Assembly: GCA_030754395.1 (NCBI GenBank)
Contig: JASMAJ010000078.1
Span: 1-5,078, forward strand
Source of the DNA: Candidatus Thalassarchaeaceae archaeon
Lineage (GTDB): Archaea; Thermoplasmatota; Poseidoniia; Poseidoniales; Thalassarchaeaceae
DNA length: 5,078 bases
Reading direction: 5' to 3'
The position numbers were made by a program, and so were the translations under genes. The notes under the pieces were generated by a model. It did no database searches. It worked only from the letters and a program-made list of their open reading frames with translations, and was not told the origin of the DNA. Of the stretch, positions 1 to 5,078 are shown in pieces. The number at the start of each line of letters is the position of its first letter. Within the stretch, counting starts at the first letter, position 1.

Positions 1-1995
1 AGTTCAGGGCAGAAATCCGCTAAAGAAGGAAAGGCATGGGTCGATGAGTTTCAGACACTTCTTTCATCAACTCCAATCACTAGTGGTGTTAGCAATGTTA
101 GGAGTAATGTTCGTTTGTTAACTCCAAAGAATGCACTTGGTTGCACTGCAAATATCGTAGTCATGGCCCACGTATCATCTCTAAATTGGGACCTTCGTTT
201 ACCTCGCTATGCCTTTATCGGTGAGGGAGAAAGACATACCTTAGATATTCTACGTCCTGATACACCTATTCGCCAAGCACGTCATTATTTTCATCACCTT
301 CGCAGATCTTGTAATGAGTTATTTGTTATTGATCCAAGTCTTGACAAAGCAACGCCTGCAGCGGCGATAATTAGAGAGTGGATAAGTGAAGTCGATCCCG
401 ATGATGAAGCTAAAGAATTGGAATCACTCCCTCATGCTTCTAACGATCCTAGGCTTCGCCGTAGACTCGATGGTGAGCAACTTTTCGACATGCAACCTCC
501 ATCCCGCTCTCCTCTTAATCCCACATCAATCAGTATACCAATAGACGTGCTAATTCAACGTGATATTGAGAGACGGAGACCTGATTTACCAGATGACGAA
601 GGATATCTTCCATTGGATTCTAAATTTATGATTACTGGGCTTCTCAAGGATGAATTATTACGGAATCCAATTAGTAAGAAAATAGAACCTAGAAATGCTT
701 CCAACTGGCCAGTAATTGGTGCATCAATTTCATCAACTCGAAATACACCGACTATTGATCCCCGACCGCTTCTTCCATTAGTAACAAAATCACAATCTTT
801 TGACTCACGAAATGGAAGAACAAAGAAGGCGCAGCAACAAGTTAGGACATGGTCTGCCAGTCGTCTAAAGGAATGGCAAATTTGCCCTCGTCGTGGTTGG
901 TTGAAATATGGCTTGAAGGCCAAAGATGAGGAATTACAGGAGGAAGACATAGACCCACGAACACATGGTGATTTACTGCATAATGTTCACCATGGTCTTC
1001 TAGCTGGAGTTCTTGGAATAGATGAGGGCCGCGAACGTACATTAAGTGAGATACTTTCAGGCGATTATCCTCTAAATATCTCACTTTCAGACATGAGTGT
1101 AAATGAACTTCAGGCGATAGCTCTTGAGCAATTAGATCGCCTTGCTCCCTGGCTCGATGGAACAGATGCAGTTTCGACAACTCGTCTTCGTATGTTGACT
1201 GGCATGAATAGAGTTGAGTGGAATAGATGGCTCGTTGATCAACCTCCAACTACTCCAGCCGGGCGTGTAGGGACCATCGTTAAGGCCGAGCAACTTCTCA
1301 AACATTCAATCCCAATTGCGTATGAATGGAGTGCAAAGGAATATGATAATGATGGAATTATAATTTCTATACCCGAAAAACTCTCTTCTTCAATAGATAG
1401 TCCACCTATTCGTCTTACCGGATTTATTGACCGTGTTGATTTACTTCCATTCAGCAATAATCCAACGGACTTAATTGATGAATCAGGAGACAACACAGTA
1501 GCACCACTACGCATTACTGGAACAAATTGGAAACCACGTCGCCTTGTTGTAATTAGAGATTTGAAAACAACTGAATCTAAATCAGGTGAAGATAGACACG
1601 CAATTGGTATTCTTGACGAAGTTCAGGTCGCACTATACGCAAGGGCATGGGAGGAGTCCCACCCCGGCGATCTTGTTGTTGCAGCAGGAATCAGTGCCAT
1701 GGGGCACGAGACCAATCATCTTCTGGAAATTTCAAACCATGCCCCTCAAGAAAATATAACTGAGGCGGGAACACGGTCAAATTTGACTCAGTCGAGATTT
1801 CGATTTCCTGACGAGGAACCGCATTCTCCCAGTGACTCATTCCGAGCTTGGCTTACCCATAGGCTGTCGACTGCTCTTGGAGTGGCCTCTGCTGCTACAC
1901 AAGGAATGGTAAATCCCACTCCCACTAAAGACGGATGTCAATGGTGTTCGGTGAGATCTCTATGCCCAGTAGCCTTTGAGGAGGTGAACTTTTGA
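1..1995 (+). CDS. addB: AddB-like subunit of a helicase-nuclease complex, with Fe-S RecB-family PD-(D/E)XK nuclease domain (5'-partial)
   Basis: The frame is open from base 1, so the gene starts upstream; the in-frame TTG at 115 is internal because conserved-looking helicase sequence precedes and spans it. The visible product is 664 residues (numbered from base 1). Residues about 35-120 resemble the last helicase segment of UvrD/AddB proteins, with a motif VI-like stretch (R94-HYFHHLRRS) that lacks the usual ALTRA signature, suggesting an inactive motor. Residues about 121-280 form a polar, proline-rich linker. The nuclease domain begins at W284-SASRLKEW and shows H327 (G-x3-H), D477 (GFIDRVD), D520-L-K522 and Q542-x3-Y546, aligning with RecB H956, D1067, D1080/K1082 and the downstream QxxxY motif. 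C295 plus C646, C649 and C655 match the AddB 4Fe-4S ligands, with identical C-x2-C-x5-C spacing. It probably cleaves one strand during resection of broken ends, partnered with the overlapping downstream helicase. An AdnA-like identity is possible because the N-terminus is unseen. Family call firm, exact symbol less so. Confidence 0.87.
   Translation, partial: SSGQKSAKEGKAWVDEFQTLLSSTPITSGVSNVRSNVRLLTPKNALGCTANIVVMAHVSSLNWDLRLPRYAFIGEGERHTLDILRPDTPIRQARHYFHHLRRSCNELFVIDPSLDKATPAAAIIREWISEVDPDDEAKELESLPHASNDPRLRRRLDGEQLFDMQPPSRSPLNPTSISIPIDVLIQRDIERRRPDLPDDEGYLPLDSKFMITGLLKDELLRNPISKKIEPRNASNWPVIGASISSTRNTPTIDPRPLLPLVTKSQSFDSRNGRTKKAQQQVRTWSASRLKEWQICPRRGWLKYGLKAKDEELQEEDIDPRTHGDLLHNVHHGLLAGVLGIDEGRERTLSEILSGDYPLNISLSDMSVNELQAIALEQLDRLAPWLDGTDAVSTTRLRMLTGMNRVEWNRWLVDQPPTTPAGRVGTIVKAEQLLKHSIPIAYEWSAKEYDNDGIIISIPEKLSSSIDSPPIRLTGFIDRVDLLPFSNNPTDLIDESGDNTVAPLRITGTNWKPRRLVVIRDLKTTESKSGEDRHAIGILDEVQVALYARAWEESHPGDLVVAAGISAMGHETNHLLEISNHAPQENITEAGTRSNLTQSRFRFPDEEPHSPSDSFRAWLTHRLSTALGVASAATQGMVNPTPTKDGCQWCSVRSLCPVAFEEVNF
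1978..1987 (+). promoter_or_regulatory. Strong Shine-Dalgarno sequence for the AddA-like gene
   Basis: GAGGAGGTGA lies inside the last codons of the upstream gene. Its AGGAGGTGA core (1979-1987) is a nine-base match to the usual anti-Shine-Dalgarno end of 16S rRNA, and AGGAGG ends seven bases before the TTG at 1992. This site decides the start codon of the helicase gene and can compensate for the weak TTG initiator. Confidence 0.87.
1992..1995 (+). other. TTGA start/stop overlap (translational coupling junction)
   Basis: The TTG start of the helicase gene (1992-1994) and the TGA stop of the nuclease gene (1993-1995) share two bases. This arrangement is typical of subunits made in matched amounts by termination-reinitiation, and it rules out a promoter or terminator between the two genes. 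Coupling is inferred from the layout, not shown. Confidence 0.85.
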
Positions 1996-4900
1996 CCGAA
2001 GTCAAGAAGCCAAAATTTAAGCATAATACGGCTCAGAGGTTAGCTCTGAATATTGATTCACATATCGCAGTAGATGCCGGTGCAGGTACTGGAAAAACTA
2101 GGACCATAATCGACAGAGTAATTGAGCACTATCTTACTAAAGATCAACGGGCGACTCGATTACTTCCTCAACCTAATCGGCCTGGGCGTATTCCCGGTGG
2201 ATTACTACTATCGCCAGAATCTGAGCGAACTAATCTTCAGAATTGGGAGGGGATGCTTCCCTCCGAGGTTGTCCTACTAACTTTCACAAGGAAGGCTGCT
2301 GAGGAGATGCGTAATCGTCTACGTGAAAGAATAGCAGAAAAGAGACACGGTTCTATGCTGGGTGCTGAAGATCCTAATCATGATCCGCGTATTCCTGACC
2401 ACGGATTCCCTGAGCAATTACTGATGCTTCTGGAAGATGCACCCATTGGAACCATCGATTCATTCCTCAATCAACTGATTGGACCATATCGAAGTTTGTT
2501 GGGCGCTTCACTTGGTCAAAATGTAGTTACTGAAGCAGAGCGGTTGCGATTGATACAACAAGGTATCAACACACTCTGGCGTTTACCATCAGGGTCGAAT
2601 GCCAATGGCCCGGCCGTCGATGCGGGAATCCCTGCTTCCGATGTAAAGGAGATTCTCAATGCGCGGGACAGAGTAGCACGCCAATACGTAGGTCGTCGAA
2701 GAGCGACACGCGTCCTTACCACTTTGATTTCGAAATCAATTTTCATAGAGGCAGGTCAACGTGGCTTGAAAGAAGATGGGTTAGGAACGATATCGGTGGA
2801 AAAAGTCCAGTCACGTTTGTTGAATCAATTGGATGATTCAGAAGTCGACAAAGTCACATCTTTATTCGAGCAAGAGATTGCTGAATTCTGTGACATCGTT
2901 AGAGCCAACAATTTGTATTATCCATCTAATGGTTGGGAACCAGATTCACGTATCTCAGTTCTTGCTTCGATATCCGATGCAGGAAGGCCGAATGAAACGT
3001 GGGGTCGCTTAGTTTGGTTGGGGCAGATATTACAATGTATTGTCAGTGGTAAGTTATGGAAGAGTGATCCCACTATTTTACCTGGTACGAAGTTGCCACA
3101 GAAACCCAACTGGGACTCAGGAATGCTATCATATGCAACTCTTCCAAATGGTATAAATAAACAAAATGTGAAGGATCGACTTAAGTCAATTCAGAATAAT
3201 CTGAAACAAATGATTGCTTCTCCTGAGGGCCAGCGCATACTGCACTTTACTCAACTGTCAATGATAATCAGTCCAAGTCATCCACCAAATGCACCTCGAG
3301 AGGGAACACAAACGATAGATCCTCTACCTAATCACCTTCCTGAGAGAATGCCTTCAGACACAACAATCTGGAAAACTGGCTTCTCAATAGATGCTGATGC
3401 GAGGCAAATGGATGACATGCGAATTTTACTTCGTGGGCTTAAGGGAATTATTGGCATCCTCAAGGAGAAAGCTAAGGTACACGAATTTGAAGATATTACG
3501 ATAATCGCAGGAGATTTGCTACTTGAACGGTGCCCCGAGACATGTCGTAATTATTATCATCGCCGTGTTATAGAAGCTCTTGATTCATCACCTGATGAAG
3601 CTTGGCGAGATGACCATATTCATCGAGCCTTCGCAACTCTAGAGTCTCTAGAAGCGGATCCAATGAAGGCTGATGAGTCATCCTCAAATCTTAGGGAAAT
3701 CCGAACAGACCTTGAACGACGTTTCGCTCTCCTTAAACAGATTAGACGTCGTTATCGAGCTTTTATTATAGATGAAGCTCAGGACAATTCTCCCCCTCAA
3801 TGGAGAATCCTCGGAAGGTTATGGGGGCCAAGGGAACAGAGTGAAGAAGAAGGTAAGATTCCTGACACAGATTGGCAACCGACAATTTGTTTCGTAGGTG
3901 ACATGAAACAGTCAATTTATGCTTTCAGACAGGCCGAAGTAGTGGAATTCCGTCGCCATACAGAATTCCTTCGAAAAGTCAATCGCCGCGAATTTAATTC
4001 TCTCAAAGAACTGCATATAAAACCAGAATTGAGGAGAGAAAATGCTTCTAGAGATTCAAAATTAGCCACATCTCAACCGAAGATTAGACGTGCTTCTACA
4101 CTTACCAGTGAGCGTGCTCGTGAATTCATAGATTGGATTCCCTTCAATCAAGGAGATGGATTGAGTACTCCGAAGATTGATGAAGTCGAGGCTCGTAAGG
4201 AAGGTCTCATTTCATTGAGTACGAATTATCGTACAGCCGGTGGAATATTAGAGGTGATGAATCATTGGTGGACGGACTTATTTTCTCATCGCCATCATTT
4301 CTTTTCTCATTCAGATTATTATGCAGATTCACAGAAGTTACAATCAGGCGAGGAGAAGAGAGGAAATCCCGGAATCATAGAGTGGATTTGTCCGGTCATG
4401 GATGATGGAATTGGAGACCCTTCATTTGACCTTACAGAAGTTGTTGATCCATTTTCTGTAGGTAAGGTTGACTCAATTGAGCGACAAGCCAAGATGATCG
4501 CTTTACGAATACTTGCTCTAAGCAAGGGCAACCCCACTAGAGTTCTAGGTGCTGATGGTAATTGGACTGAAATTGATGCCGGAGAACCAGTGAAGTACGG
4601 CGAAATCATGGTTTTAATGGCTAGTCGTGGTAGACTCAGAGATTCAATAATGCGAAATCTGCAACAGTTGAAAATTCCGGCTCAGGCTGATCGTGAAGGA
4701 GGTCTGATGAGTCGCCCAGCAGTGACCGAATTAGATGGATTGATTCAGTTCATTGCTCGCCCCAAATCTCGATTTGCTGCAACTTGGGTAGCTCGTTCCT
4801 CACTAATCGGAATGACTGACGCGGAGACTCAATTATTCATTGGTAAAGCAGGTGTAGAAGATCTACTTGTTCGCATGCATGAACAAGTTAAATCAGATTC

Positions 4901-5078
4901 GCAACGAAGCCTCGTTCAAAGATGGATTGATATTCGAGCCTCGGGAAATCTTCTCGATTTACTTGATGAAACCATAGATCAGTCAGATCTGCTTACAGCT
5001 AACAACGATGAAGTTTCAATCAAGGAGGTTGAGCAATTCGTCGAGGAGGTTCGTCGGATATCAAGAGAGGTTGGTGAT
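1992..5078 (+). CDS. addA: AddA/RecB-like UvrD-family (SF1A) DNA helicase subunit (3'-partial)
   Basis: An uninterrupted frame of 1029 codons runs off the window end. The start is TTG at 1992: an in-frame TGA at 1977 lies just upstream, the first in-frame ATG falls after Walker A, and a strong ribosome binding site sits at the right distance. Visible SF1A motifs in order are the Q motif (T13-A-Q15), Walker A A29-GAGTGKT (K35), motif Ia T97-FTRKAAEEM, motif Ib G153-TIDSF, a RecB/AddA-type F499-EDI box, motif II D594-EAQD, motif III G636-DMKQSIYAFR, motif IV N745-YRT, and G870-EIMVLMASR near the start of the second motor domain. Residues about 897-950 (ADREGGL, then ARSSLIGMTD) resemble the AddA region before motif V. 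Motifs V and VI and any C-terminal nuclease lie beyond the window; AddA proteins usually have about 1150-1250 residues. It should be the ATP-driven 3'-5' translocase of the complex, in the cytoplasm. Long insertions separate motif I from Ia and III from IV. RecB-like or AdnB-like identity cannot be excluded until the C-terminus is seen. Confidence 0.88.
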   Translation, partial: MTEVKKPKFKHNTAQRLALNIDSHIAVDAGAGTGKTRTIIDRVIEHYLTKDQRATRLLPQPNRPGRIPGGLLLSPESERTNLQNWEGMLPSEVVLLTFTRKAAEEMRNRLRERIAEKRHGSMLGAEDPNHDPRIPDHGFPEQLLMLLEDAPIGTIDSFLNQLIGPYRSLLGASLGQNVVTEAERLRLIQQGINTLWRLPSGSNANGPAVDAGIPASDVKEILNARDRVARQYVGRRRATRVLTTLISKSIFIEAGQRGLKEDGLGTISVEKVQSRLLNQLDDSEVDKVTSLFEQEIAEFCDIVRANNLYYPSNGWEPDSRISVLASISDAGRPNETWGRLVWLGQILQCIVSGKLWKSDPTILPGTKLPQKPNWDSGMLSYATLPNGINKQNVKDRLKSIQNNLKQMIASPEGQRILHFTQLSMIISPSHPPNAPREGTQTIDPLPNHLPERMPSDTTIWKTGFSIDADARQMDDMRILLRGLKGIIGILKEKAKVHEFEDITIIAGDLLLERCPETCRNYYHRRVIEALDSSPDEAWRDDHIHRAFATLESLEADPMKADESSSNLREIRTDLERRFALLKQIRRRYRAFIIDEAQDNSPPQWRILGRLWGPREQSEEEGKIPDTDWQPTICFVGDMKQSIYAFRQAEVVEFRRHTEFLRKVNRREFNSLKELHIKPELRRENASRDSKLATSQPKIRRASTLTSERAREFIDWIPFNQGDGLSTPKIDEVEARKEGLISLSTNYRTAGGILEVMNHWWTDLFSHRHHFFSHSDYYADSQKLQSGEEKRGNPGIIEWICPVMDDGIGDPSFDLTEVVDPFSVGKVDSIERQAKMIALRILALSKGNPTRVLGADGNWTEIDAGEPVKYGEIMVLMASRGRLRDSIMRNLQQLKIPAQADREGGLMSRPAVTELDGLIQFIARPKSRFAATWVARSSLIGMTDAETQLFIGKAGVEDLLVRMHEQVKSDSQRSLVQRWIDIRASGNLLDLLDETIDQSDLLTANNDEVSIKEVEQFVEEVRRISREVGD
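2724..2739. repeat. Perfect 16-bp palindrome within the AddA-like gene
   Basis: TTGATTTCGAAATCAA reads identically on both strands, with no spacer and a central TTCGAA. It sits inside coding sequence (about residues 245-250 of the helicase, reading TLISKS) between motifs Ib and II. No function is evident. A palindrome this long is uncommon but not impossible by chance in 5 kb. Confidence 0.4.

Noticed and set aside
115..117. TTG at 115 as the true start of the nuclease gene
   Set aside because: The frame is open to base 1, no convincing Shine-Dalgarno precedes this TTG, and a start here would cut off a helicase-like segment, so the gene is treated as 5'-partial.
555..1514. Three overlapping antisense open frames (555-950, 842-1249, 1239-1514)
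   Set aside because: They lie opposite the conserved nuclease gene, overlap one another, show no recognisable domain, and are best explained as shadows of the + strand frame.
2516..4609. Short antisense open frames at 2516-2746, 2918-3109 and 4319-4609
   Set aside because: They fall wholly opposite a continuous helicase frame with ordered SF1 motifs, and their translations have no recognisable motif.
4865..4888. Inverted repeat ACTTGTTC / GAACAAGT with an 8-base GCATGCAT spacer
   Set aside because: It lies inside the helicase coding frame with no T-tract after it, and one 8-bp stem with a short loop is expected by chance in 5 kb, so it is not called a terminator or operator.
1..5078. A novel defence or mobile system
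   Set aside because: Helicase plus nuclease pairs occur in defence islands, but the AddB-type cysteine pattern, the RecB/AddA-specific boxes and the coupled gene order fit a housekeeping end-resection complex, and no other defence or mobility gene is visible.

Overview
The window is fully coding on the + strand and holds parts of two genes that look like one DNA double-strand-break processing operon of the AddAB type (AddAB/RecBCD/AdnAB superfamily). Neither gene is complete: the first lacks its 5' end and the second lacks its 3' end. There is no intergenic DNA, RNA gene, mobile element or CRISPR array.

Bases 1-1995 encode the C-terminal 664 residues of an AddB-like subunit. What remains of its N-terminal part is the end of a degenerate UvrD-like helicase fold. 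A poorly conserved linker of about 160 residues follows, and then a RecB-family PD-(D/E)XK nuclease domain. Four cysteines (one before the nuclease core, three at the extreme C-terminus as C-x2-C-x5-C) match the pattern that staples the AddB nuclease with a 4Fe-4S cluster.

Bases 1992-5078 encode the first 1029 residues of an AddA/RecB-like superfamily 1A helicase. It has a Q motif, Walker A, motifs Ia, Ib, II (DEAQD), III (GDMKQSIYAFR) and IV (NYRT). The window ends before motifs V and VI and before any C-terminal nuclease domain. Its TTG start overlaps the TGA stop of the first gene in the tetranucleotide TTGA, behind a very strong Shine-Dalgarno sequence, so the two subunits are very probably made together by coupled translation. 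By analogy with AddAB, the second protein would be the ATP-driven motor and the first a structural partner carrying one nuclease. Together they would unwind and resect broken DNA ends for recombinational repair.

The organism cannot be fixed from this window. The DNA has moderate to low GC by eye, mixed arginine codons (CGT, CGA, AGA) and a canonical AGGAGGTGA ribosome binding site, which fits many bacteria and also some archaea. The proteins diverge from the textbook AddA/AddB sequences and carry several insertions, which suggests an uncultured or deeply branching lineage. A marine archaeon such as Poseidoniia is one guess only.
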